Shown piece by piece: positions 1-5,000 of a stretch of DNA of 5,000 bases. Source of the stretch: Bacteroidales bacterium (GTDB taxonomy: Bacteria; Bacteroidota; Bacteroidia; Bacteroidales; UBA932); contig JAAXVX010000124.1 of NCBI GenBank assembly GCA_013335275.1, forward strand, positions 1-5,000. Reading direction: 5' to 3'. The notes below the pieces were generated by a model. It was not told the DNA's origin, searched no databases, and was given only the letters and a program-made list of their open reading frames with translations. Every line of letters begins with the position of its first letter. The first letter of the stretch is position 1. A program made the position numbers and the translations under genes.

Positions 1-1047
1 TTGAGTTGTTGCAGCATGTTTGCCATTAGGCTTGAGCTTACTATAATCGGTTACGCCGGGTTTCGCCTTATAAAAATCGGAATAGGCCCAGGTTGCTCCT
101 CCTCCGATGAACATCTCCCACCATACACCTATATATTTTACCGGCTTAATCCAGGATGTCTCTTCATAGGCACATGGTTCATTCAGGTTTAGGATTGTCT
201 GTGATGCCAGTATGTCGCGCGCATCGTCGCTGACAATTACTGTCCGCCACGGTGAATTGCAGGGAGCCTGAAGATAACCCTTCTTCCCAAGTTTGTCGGG
301 CGTAAGGTGTGCGCTTAGTATAAAGTTTTTATCGTCTACATTAAGAAGCATTCCCGCATAATTCACCAAAGCGGCCTCATGAATATTAATATAGATTCCA
401 TCGGCAGATTTGAGCATAAGCGGAGTTTGCACCGTATACCCTTCTGCTTTGGATTCATATCCTTTGCTTTGGGCTGCAATGTCCATCCCTTTGCTTATTT
501 CTGAAATTTTTGCCGTTGTATACGAAAATTCATTTGTGTCGTAGTCGCCGGGGATACAGAATGCAACGTGGTCTCCGGAAAGACGGAACTCGGTGATTTC
601 GTTTAAAAGAGTAAAATAATTCAGGTTTTTCTGCTCCGGAAATTCATACCGGAAGCCAAGTCCATCATTGAACAAACGAAAACGGACAATCATTTCCCTT
701 GCCTTTGACCCGCTCTGGACCAATTCTACGGCAATTTCGTTATAGTTGTTTCTGATTACGGAATACTGTCCCCAGACAGGTTTCCATTTTTCGTCCACCT
801 CTTTTTTATTAGTCCCTTTTATTGAGAAATCGCCGCTCATTGAGAAGCCATCGGCTTCAACTCCCAACTTGCTGGGCAATATTACATTTTTACCCTTATA
901 ACTCAATTCGTATAAAACCGACCCGTTTTCGGAGTTTATTTTGAGTATCAGGTTCCCGTTTGGGGATGAAATTTGCTGTGCCCCAGAATTCAAGTTGAAG
1001 GACAATAAAAAACACAATATTCCTAACAGTTTAATCTTTATTTTCAT
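1..1047 (-). CDS. GH97 family glycoside hydrolase (SusB-like alpha-glucosidase/alpha-galactosidase), N-terminal part
   Basis: The minus-strand frame is open from ATG at 1047 to the window edge: 349 codons without a stop, with the C-terminal half lying outside the window. Residues 1-23 form a signal peptide (basic MKIKIK, hydrophobic core, likely cut at SGA|Q), so the enzyme is exported, most likely to the periplasm. Residues 25-290 resemble the GH97 N-terminal beta-sandwich domain: SPNGNLILKI near the start, YELSYKGKNVILPSKLGV at 46-63, and IHEAALVNYAGM at 222-233, whose Glu may be the N-terminal-domain calcium ligand of the family. Residues 303-348 (KYIGVWWEMF, then GKHAATT) match the entry into the catalytic barrel. 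The family removes alpha-linked glucose or galactose; inverting and retaining members differ in catalytic residues beyond the window, so the mechanism and substrate cannot be assigned. The gene is divergent from the rest of the window and probably an independent carbohydrate-use gene. The family call is from remembered motifs and is firm; the substrate is unknown. Confidence 0.92.
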   Translation of the reverse strand, partial: MKIKIKLLGILCFLLSFNLNSGAQQISSPNGNLILKINSENGSVLYELSYKGKNVILPSKLGVEADGFSMSGDFSIKGTNKKEVDEKWKPVWGQYSVIRNNYNEIAVELVQSGSKAREMIVRFRLFNDGLGFRYEFPEQKNLNYFTLLNEITEFRLSGDHVAFCIPGDYDTNEFSYTTAKISEISKGMDIAAQSKGYESKAEGYTVQTPLMLKSADGIYINIHEAALVNYAGMLLNVDDKNFILSAHLTPDKLGKKGYLQAPCNSPWRTVIVSDDARDILASQTILNLNEPCAYEETSWIKPVKYIGVWWEMFIGGGATWAYSDFYKAKPGVTDYSKLKPNGKHAATTQ

Positions 1048-1088
1048 TTGTTTGTTTATTAATGAAAGACTATTCAACCGAACAAGTG

Positions 1089-1096
1089 CAAATTTA
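1089..1096 (-). promoter_or_regulatory. Putative Bacteroidota -7 promoter element for the GH97 gene
   Basis: Read on the minus strand this is TAAATTTG, a full match to the Bacteroidota -7 consensus TAnnTTTG. It lies 41 bases before the GH97 start codon, which would give a 5' leader of about 35 bases. No convincing -33 TTTG is seen at the expected distance upstream; that region is an A/T run. In AT-rich DNA such a match can arise by chance, so it is a candidate only. Confidence 0.45.
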
Positions 1097-1155
1097 TAAA
1101 AAAAAATGAAGCATAACGATTGATTGAAAATTGTTTTGGAAATCCCTTAAAACTG

Positions 1156-1171
1156 CTGAATTTCTGAATTT
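1156..1171. repeat. Two tandem copies of an 8-base unit CTGAATTT
   Basis: CTGAATTT occurs at 1156-1163 and again without a gap at 1164-1171, in the divergent intergenic region upstream of the putative GH97 promoter. It could be a pair of regulator half-sites for the GH97 gene or simply a small duplication in AT-rich DNA. Only two copies are present and no function can be assigned. Confidence 0.3.
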
Positions 1172-1232
1172 TAATGATTATTGAATAGTGTTTTATTTTA
1201 TTTCTTACTGCAAAATATTAACAATATAAGAC

Positions 1233-1254
1233 TACAAATGTTATAGGATTTGTA
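1233..1254. promoter_or_regulatory. Candidate operator: 7-bp perfect inverted repeat upstream of the Rrf2 gene
   Basis: TACAAAT (1233-1239) is repeated as its exact reverse complement ATTTGTA (1248-1254), separated by 8 bases. The 22-base element ends 8 bases before the putative -7 box at 1263 and covers the place where the -33 contacts would fall, so a protein bound here would block the promoter. Rrf2 regulators bind as dimers to imperfect palindromes of roughly this size and commonly control their own operon, which makes autoregulation the natural reading (inference). The arms are A/T-rich, so chance cannot be excluded, and the site is not a match to the known IscR or NsrR consensus sequences. 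Confidence 0.45.
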
Positions 1255-1262
1255 TTTTTTAC

Positions 1263-1270
1263 TATTTTTG
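1263..1270 (+). promoter_or_regulatory. Putative Bacteroidota -7 promoter element for the Rrf2-YceI-barrel operon
   Basis: TATTTTTG fits the TAnnTTTG consensus exactly. Transcription would begin near 1276, leaving a short leader of about 15 bases before the ATG at 1291. No good TTTG is found 19-21 bases upstream; a TTTG at 1249-1252 is too close and instead belongs to the right arm of the inverted repeat. A weak -33 box would suit a promoter under regulator control. The assignment rests on position and consensus only. Confidence 0.45.
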
Positions 1271-1290
1271 TCGCGAAAAACTTCAGAACT

Positions 1291-1698
1291 ATGAAAATTA
1301 ATACAAAAATACGCTATGGATTAAGGGCGGTAATTGAGATTGCCAGTTCAAATGACCCGGGCGGAGTATTGCAAAAAGACATTGCAATTAATCAGGAAAT
1401 TTCTCTTAAGTACCTTGACAGTATTATTTCTTCTTTGAAACTTAAAGGAATAATTTCCCACGCAAAAGGAAAGGGAAGCGGGTTTAAACTTACCCGAAAG
1501 CCTGAAGAGATAACAGTATATGATGTATATACAGCATTTGAACCCATAGTAATTGTAGATTGTATTAACGACATGGGGTTTTGCGACAGGTCCAAAAACT
1601 GCCTGTCAAGAGACTACTGGATTGAAGTAAAAAAAGAATATAAAGATATGTTGTCAAGAAAGACCATCGCTCAAATAATTGAAAGAAACGATAAATAA
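1291..1698 (+). CDS. Rrf2 family transcriptional regulator, probable iron-sulfur cluster type
   Basis: This 135-residue protein has the usual Rrf2 length and architecture. The N-terminus (KINTKIRYGLRAVIEIA, 2-18) is the first helix of the winged-helix domain. KYLDSIISSLKLKGIISHAKG (40-60) is the recognition-helix region followed by the wing, with GSGFKLTRKPEEITVYDV (62-79) matching the family pattern GGYxLxRxPxxITxxDI; the second wing Gly is replaced by Ser (GSGF rather than GGY). Three cysteines, C91, C98 and C104 (CX6CX5C), followed by RDYW, sit where IscR- and NsrR-type proteins hold a [2Fe-2S] or [4Fe-4S] cluster. The protein is therefore likely to be a cytoplasmic DNA-binding dimer sensing redox, iron-sulfur or nitric oxide status; which signal is not visible. 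It is the first gene of a tight co-directional run, 7 bases before the YceI gene, and has a palindrome in front of its promoter, so it probably controls itself and the genes behind it. Confidence 0.93.
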   Translation: MKINTKIRYGLRAVIEIASSNDPGGVLQKDIAINQEISLKYLDSIISSLKLKGIISHAKGKGSGFKLTRKPEEITVYDVYTAFEPIVIVDCINDMGFCDRSKNCLSRDYWIEVKKEYKDMLSRKTIAQIIERNDK

Positions 1699-1705
1699 TA
1701 CAAAG

Positions 1706-2302
1706 ATGAAATTAACAACAAAGTATTTCATGCTGCTTCTTGCAGGCATCATGTTCACTACTGCAGGGAATATAAATGCCCAAAGCACAAAAACAAATAC
1801 ATTCACAACTACTGCAAGAATTTTAGGAACTTCCACTCTTCATGATTGGGAATCCAAGACAGATCAAATCACAGGAGAGTTTGTAATTAGTAAAACAAGC
1901 GAAATTCAATCGTTAACTGTTAAGATTCCGGTTCAGTCTATTAAGAGCGGAGAAAGGCTAATGGATAAAAAGACTTACGAAGCATTTAATTCAGACAAAT
2001 ATCCTTCAATAGTATTTCAAATGACTGAGCCTGCAACTCCGGTTGTTTCCGGTTCAGATGTACAGGTTACATTGTCAGGAAACCTGATTATTGCAGGTGT
2101 GACCAAAAAAATTACTTTTAAATCTACAGGCAAAAAGACAGCGACAGGCGGATATCAGCTTTCCGTAAGTGTTCCGTTGAAAATGACTGATTTTAAAATG
2201 AAGCCCCCTACTGCTCTGCTCGGAACAATCAGATCCGGCGATGCTGTTACAATTAAATTAGATATAAATGTACCGGCTCAGAATTTAGCAGCTACTAACT
2301 AA
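1706..2302 (+). CDS. Secreted YceI-like domain protein (first copy)
   Basis: The product is 198 residues, typical for YceI proteins. The ATG at 1706 is preferred over an in-frame TTG at 1679 because it begins a clean signal peptide (MKLTTK, hydrophobic core, likely cut at INA|Q, residue 25) and avoids overlap with the regulator gene. The mature part shows YceI landmarks in order: LGTSTLHDWES (40-50), SGERLMDKKTYEAFNSDKYP (81-100), GNLIIAGVTKKITF (125-138), and DFKMKPPTALLG (162-173) followed by a beta strand. Members fold as a lipocalin-like barrel holding long-chain isoprenoid or other amphiphilic ligands in the periplasm; some are linked to acid, osmotic or oxidative stress. It has no cysteine, so it is neither a lipoprotein nor disulfide-bonded. 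Lying 7 bases after the Rrf2 gene and 18 before the barrel gene, it is almost certainly co-transcribed with both. The domain call is strong; the ligand is unknown. Confidence 0.92.
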   Translation: MKLTTKYFMLLLAGIMFTTAGNINAQSTKTNTFTTTARILGTSTLHDWESKTDQITGEFVISKTSEIQSLTVKIPVQSIKSGERLMDKKTYEAFNSDKYPSIVFQMTEPATPVVSGSDVQVTLSGNLIIAGVTKKITFKSTGKKTATGGYQLSVSVPLKMTDFKMKPPTALLGTIRSGDAVTIKLDINVPAQNLAATN

Positions 2303-2320
2303 CAAAAATTATAACCAAAC

Positions 2321-3580
2321 ATGAACAAAACAATTATCACACTTCTTGCTGTACTCTTTATGAGTAGTACGGCATTTTCTCAGGTTCGGCCTTATGACAA
2401 GACCGGAATTAACGGATTTGAAACTAAAAAAGAGAACCTTGCAAAATTTGACAAACTAAAACTCAAATTCGGAGGCAGTTTTACTCAGTCTTTCCAGACA
2501 CTGAGCCATAGCACAACATCTACTGCTACACCGGGCCTTGTTGCCATCACTTCCGGTTTTAACACAGCAAATGCAAACCTTTATCTTGATGCATTTCTGG
2601 CCGATGGAGTAACACTTAACATGACACTTTACCTTTCTTCCCGTCACCACAATGAGACTTGGGTTAAAGGCGGTTATATCCAGTTTGACAAGCTTCCTTT
2701 CCTGAAGAGTGCTCTTCTTGACAAAGTAATGGAATACACTACTATTAAAGTAGGTCACATGGAAGTTAACTACGGCGATGCCCACTTCCGCAGGTCGGAC
2801 AATGGCAACTCAATTTACAACCCATTCGTAGAAAACTATATTATGGATGAGTTCGCTACAGAAATTGGTGCAGAAATTGATGTACAAAGCAAAGGTTTCC
2901 TTGCAGTTGTTGCGATGACCAATGGCAAGATCAAAGGTGATATCGCCAAAGGTGTTGTTTATGCAGGTGGAAGCGATGGAAAAAGCCATCCTGCTTTTAT
3001 TGGCAAGATTGGTTATGACAAACAATTAAGCGATTTGGTACGCCTCCGCATCACCGGTTCGGGTTACTACACTGCCGGTTCAATTGCAAATACTCTTTAT
3101 GGCGGCGACCGTTCGGGTTCACACTATTTTGGTGTAATGGACAACGCTCTCACAACTTCAACTGCATTTTCAGGTCGTTTCAATCCCGGCTTTACCGACA
3201 AAATTGGTGCTGTAATGGGTAACGTATTTCTGAAAGTTGGAGGTCTTGAGTGGTTTACTACTATAGAAACCGCCAAAGGCCGTTCAAAAAGCGAGCAAAT
3301 CGAGCGTTCTGCAAACCAGTTTGCAACCGACCTCGTTTACAGATTCGGAAAATCGGACAACTTCTGGCTTGGTGGCCGTTATAACAAGGTATCAAGCACA
3401 GTGGGCGGTGCAGATGTAAACATTAACAGAGTTGCCGTGAGTGGTGGCTGGTTCGTGACTAAAAACATCATGGCAAAAGCAGAGTATGTTAGTCAGAACT
3501 ATAATGGTTTTGTCTCTACAGACCTTCGCAATGGCGGAAAATTCAATGGTCTTGTTATTGAGGCAGTTGTTGGATTCTAA
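2321..3580 (+). CDS. Probable outer-membrane beta-barrel (porin-like) protein of unrecognised family
   Basis: The 419-residue product begins with a signal peptide (MNKTIITLLAVLFMSSTAFS, cut before Q21). The mature protein has many short alternating hydrophobic stretches rich in Gly, aromatic and polar residues, for example ANANLYLDAFLADGVTLNMT (83-102), TIKVGHMEVNYGDAHFRR (141-158) and repeated GGxxY/W patterns. It ends in VIEAVVGF, with the terminal Phe expected for outer-membrane barrels inserted by the Bam machinery. No cysteine and no TonB plug domain are visible. A conserved-looking block, RRSDNGNSIYNPFVENYIMDE (157-177), may form an inward-folded loop. The architecture suggests a porin or channel of 16-18 strands, comparable in size with phosphate-selective porin-like proteins of this phylum, but the family could not be named. 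It shares an operon with the Rrf2 and YceI genes, 18 bases behind YceI, and is followed by a strong terminator. It may give the YceI protein a route or anchor at the outer membrane (inference). Confidence 0.75.
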   Translation: MNKTIITLLAVLFMSSTAFSQVRPYDKTGINGFETKKENLAKFDKLKLKFGGSFTQSFQTLSHSTTSTATPGLVAITSGFNTANANLYLDAFLADGVTLNMTLYLSSRHHNETWVKGGYIQFDKLPFLKSALLDKVMEYTTIKVGHMEVNYGDAHFRRSDNGNSIYNPFVENYIMDEFATEIGAEIDVQSKGFLAVVAMTNGKIKGDIAKGVVYAGGSDGKSHPAFIGKIGYDKQLSDLVRLRITGSGYYTAGSIANTLYGGDRSGSHYFGVMDNALTTSTAFSGRFNPGFTDKIGAVMGNVFLKVGGLEWFTTIETAKGRSKSEQIERSANQFATDLVYRFGKSDNFWLGGRYNKVSSTVGGADVNINRVAVSGGWFVTKNIMAKAEYVSQNYNGFVSTDLRNGGKFNGLVIEAVVGF

Positions 3581-3599
3581 TTATTGGTATATTTATTGC

Positions 3600-3634
3600 A
3601 AACCGGTAAGAGTATCGCTCTTACCGGTTTTTTT
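3600..3634 (+). terminator. Intrinsic terminator ending the Rrf2-YceI-barrel operon
   Basis: AACCGGTAAGAG (3601-3612) pairs perfectly with CTCTTACCGGTT (3618-3629) around the five-base loop TATCG, with one more A-T pair at 3600/3630. The T run at 3628-3634 follows. A 12-13 bp stem with a GC-containing core and a U tract, 20 bases after the barrel stop codon, is a textbook rho-independent terminator. The next gene starts only 14 bases after it. Confidence 0.93.
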
Positions 3635-3648
3635 ACAGAATTTAAAAG

Positions 3649-4248
3649 ATGAAGAGACTTTTTGCTGTCGTAATTTTTGTTTTAGCCGCATTTTCGGTTT
3701 CAGTCGCTCAAACGCAAACCCGGCTTGAACTGGACAACAGCAGTTCGCTTACGATATTCGGATCTACCAATATTTCTAAATTCAAACTTGTTTTGCCGGG
3801 AGATAAATTCCCTGGGAAATCGTTCAACTTCACATATCAGCAAAATCAGAACAAAATTGGTATAAGTCAGAACAGACTTGCACTGGAGGTAAAAAATTTC
3901 ACATCAACCAACAGAATCGCACTAAATGGCTTTTTAAAGCTAATAAAGTCGGAAACGTATCCTGTTCTGGACATTCAGTTAAATAATCTGGAGATACTCT
4001 CCACAATTCCCGGCTCAAATTCTATTACCGGAAAAGCATTCTTAAACATTACAATTACCGGAGTAACAAAGCAATACTATATCCCTTTCTCATCCGGATT
4101 GGAAAACGGTATGCGGTATGCCGACGGCAAAATGCGCATAAGCATACGCGACTTTGGACTCACCCCTCCGGTAGAAATGATGGGAATGGTAAAAACAAGC
4201 GAATGGATAGAAATTAATCTTCACATCGTCGCAATAATTTCATTATAA
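3649..4248 (+). CDS. Secreted YceI-like protein, divergent (second copy)
   Basis: The 199-residue product begins with a signal peptide (MKRLFAVVIFVLAAFSVSVA, cut before Q21). The mature part has the same order of landmarks as the YceI protein at 1706, in weaker form: LTIFGSTNISKF (34-45) where the first has LGTSTLHDWE; KSETYP (100-105) for NSDKYP; ITGVTKQYYIPF (136-147) for IAGVTKKITF; and DFGLTPPVEMMG (168-179) for DFKMKPPTALLG, with identical spacing of DF, PP and G. It is therefore read as a diverged YceI-like paralogue, probably a periplasmic lipocalin-type barrel. The His-Asp-Trp of the first copy is replaced by Ile-Ser-Lys, so the ligand may differ. The gene starts 14 bases after the operon terminator and has no clear promoter of its own, so it is expressed by read-through or from a weak promoter overlapping the hairpin. 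No cysteine is present. Fold assignment is moderately strong; function is unknown. Confidence 0.8.
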   Translation: MKRLFAVVIFVLAAFSVSVAQTQTRLELDNSSSLTIFGSTNISKFKLVLPGDKFPGKSFNFTYQQNQNKIGISQNRLALEVKNFTSTNRIALNGFLKLIKSETYPVLDIQLNNLEILSTIPGSNSITGKAFLNITITGVTKQYYIPFSSGLENGMRYADGKMRISIRDFGLTPPVEMMGMVKTSEWIEINLHIVAIISL

Positions 4249-4384
4249 AGCATTTTTATTTTTTTAAATAAAAAATAGGCACGGAAATTGCGGAGCATTT
4301 TAATCCAATATAAAACCCTGGAAGCCCTGGCCCTCACCTACCTACACAACCAGCATTATTTAAAAAAAAATTAAAAGGTTAAAA
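4249..4384. other. Intergenic leader upstream of the outer-membrane receptor gene
   Basis: These 136 bases separate the second YceI gene from the receptor gene. An AT-only palindrome lies at the start (4252-4276). A C-rich patch on the plus strand at 4316-4352 contains the direct repeat CCCTGG (4316-4321 and 4325-4330) and stands out from the A-rich surroundings. From 4361 to 4384 the sequence is nearly all A/T, as is usual before starts in this phylum. No full TAnnTTTG match is seen; a sigma-70-like pair, TTGCGG (4288) and TATAAA (4309), has only 15 bases between the boxes and is unconvincing. The promoter of the receptor gene is therefore not identified. Confidence 0.5.
4252..4276 (+). terminator. 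Possible weak AT-only hairpin after the second YceI gene
   Basis: TTTTTATTT (4253-4261) can pair with AAATAAAAA (4266-4274) around a short T loop, 4 bases after the YceI-2 stop codon. The stem has no G-C pair and is followed by ATAGGC rather than a T run on the plus strand, so it would be a poor forward terminator. Read on either strand it is only a suggestion of a transcript end. Confidence 0.25.
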
Positions 4385-5000
4385 ATGAAGAAATTATTTT
4401 TTCTAACATGCCTGTTTATTCTTTTCGCAGCAAATCTTATTGCTCAAAAAGCTGATAATCCAAAGATTACGATTACAGGAATGGTTGTCGATTCAACATC
4501 GGGAAGAAGTATAGAGTACCCTACAGTGGCACTTTTTACAGATTCTTTAAAGCTACTTAAAGCCGTTGCCGGTGGGGCCGACGGAAAGTTTATCATTGAA
4601 GCGCCTAAGAGTGGAAAATACATTTTGTCAGCTTCGATGATAGGTTATACAAATTCAAAGAGCGTAATTGTTCTTGATAATATCAAAAAGAAGGTAGAGG
4701 TAGGAAAAATTTCATTACTGGAGGGGATGCAGATTAAAGAGGTGACAGTTGTGGGTATTAAGCCGCTTATTAAAAACGAGCCTGACAAACTGACTTATAA
4801 CCTTGAATCCGACCCTCAAACTGCGTCAAGTGCCATTGTGGACATTCTTCGCAAAGTTCCGATGTTGAGCGTGGATGGCGAAGATGTGGTCCGTCTTAAC
4901 GGTGAAACAAACTTTAAGGTGCTTGTAAATGGCAAGTCGTCGGGAATGCTGGTAAAAAACTTCAAGGATGCAATCAAAGCCATGCCTGCAAGCGCGATCA
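4385..5000 (+). CDS. TonB-receptor-like outer-membrane protein, N-terminal part (OMP_b-brl_3 type)
   Basis: An open frame runs from ATG at 4385 to the right edge, giving 205 residues of a protein that in this family is usually 750-950 long. Residues 1-20 are a signal peptide (MKKLFFLTCLFILFAANLIA, cut before Q21). Residues 28-113 resemble the carboxypeptidase-regulatory-like beta-sandwich: ITGMVVDSTSGRSIEYPTVA, then DGKFIIEAPKSGKYILSAS and MIGY. Residues 116-139 (IKEVTVVGIKPLIKNEPDKL and following) are the usual linker. Residues 146-205 form the beginning of the plug domain: TASSAIVDILRKVPMLSVDG, VVRLNGETNFKVLVNGK. This combination is typical of Bacteroidota receptors with the outer-membrane beta-barrel family 3 C-terminus, which are related to TonB-dependent transporters; their substrates are mostly unknown. 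It is co-directional with the YceI genes but separated by a 136-base leader, so it is probably its own transcription unit. The barrel and the end of the gene are outside the window. Confidence 0.9.
   Translation, partial: MKKLFFLTCLFILFAANLIAQKADNPKITITGMVVDSTSGRSIEYPTVALFTDSLKLLKAVAGGADGKFIIEAPKSGKYILSASMIGYTNSKSVIVLDNIKKKVEVGKISLLEGMQIKEVTVVGIKPLIKNEPDKLTYNLESDPQTASSAIVDILRKVPMLSVDGEDVVRLNGETNFKVLVNGKSSGMLVKNFKDAIKAMPASAI

Noticed and set aside
1..192. Plus-strand open frame of 63 codons at the left edge
   Set aside because: It lies antisense to the GH97 frame, which carries clear family motifs (VWWEMF, GKHAATT), and its own translation shows no recognisable features.
1392..1595. Minus-strand open frame inside the Rrf2 gene
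   Set aside because: It is antisense to a confidently identified Rrf2 regulator and has no start context or motif of its own.
1679..1705. Upstream TTG start for the first YceI gene
   Set aside because: It would overlap the regulator gene and add nine polar residues before the signal peptide; the ATG at 1706 gives a normal signal peptide.
1654..1836. Minus-strand hydrophobic open frame of 60 codons
   Set aside because: It is the complement of the YceI signal-peptide and regulator-end region; the hydrophobic composition is a by-product of A/T-rich codons on the other strand.
2456..3025. Two minus-strand open frames inside the barrel gene
   Set aside because: Both are shadows of the long plus-strand coding frame, which has a signal peptide and barrel-type C-terminus.
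3486..3728. Plus-strand open frame spanning the barrel end and the terminator
   Set aside because: It runs through the intrinsic terminator and overlaps two better-supported genes in other frames.
4288..4314. Sigma-70-like promoter TTGCGG / TATAAA before the receptor gene
   Set aside because: The 15-base spacing is too short, and the primary sigma factor of Bacteroidota uses a different consensus.

Overview
The window looks like chromosomal DNA of an AT-rich member of the Bacteroidota (Bacteroidetes). Four independent signs agree. A GH97 (SusB-type) glycosidase sits at the left edge. An outer-membrane receptor with an N-terminal carboxypeptidase-regulatory-like domain sits at the right edge. 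Two sequences match the phylum's unusual -7 promoter element TAnnTTTG, and the starts have A-rich leaders rather than strong Shine-Dalgarno sites. All five exported proteins have a signal peptide whose likely cleavage site lies directly before a glutamine, as is common in this phylum.

Layout. Positions 1-1047, minus strand: the first 349 codons of a GH97 glycosidase that continues off the left edge. Positions 1048-1290: an AT-rich divergent intergenic region with a putative promoter for each direction and a 7-bp inverted repeat that may be the operator of the regulator gene. Positions 1291-1698: an Rrf2-family regulator with three cysteines that may bind an iron-sulfur cluster. Positions 1706-2302: a secreted YceI-like protein, 7 bases after the regulator. 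Positions 2321-3580: a probable outer-membrane beta-barrel of unrecognised family, 18 bases further on. Positions 3600-3634: a strong intrinsic terminator. Positions 3649-4248: a second, divergent YceI-like secreted protein, only 14 bases after the terminator. Positions 4249-4384: an intergenic leader with an AT-only palindrome and an odd C-rich patch. Positions 4385-5000: the N-terminal part of a TonB-receptor-like outer-membrane protein that runs off the right edge.

How the genes may work together (inference). Rrf2 regulator, YceI-1 and the barrel form a tight co-directional operon, with YceI-2 probably expressed at a lower or separately controlled level beyond the terminator. Known YceI proteins are periplasmic lipocalin-like folds that hold long isoprenoid or other amphiphilic molecules, and Rrf2 proteins often sense redox, iron-sulfur or nitric oxide status. 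A reasonable hypothesis is a redox- or stress-controlled envelope module in which two small lipid-binding-type proteins work with a barrel. No substrate can be read from the sequence. The GH97 gene is divergent and probably functionally separate. The receptor at the right edge may or may not belong to the module. No RNA gene, CRISPR array, insertion sequence or integrase was seen.
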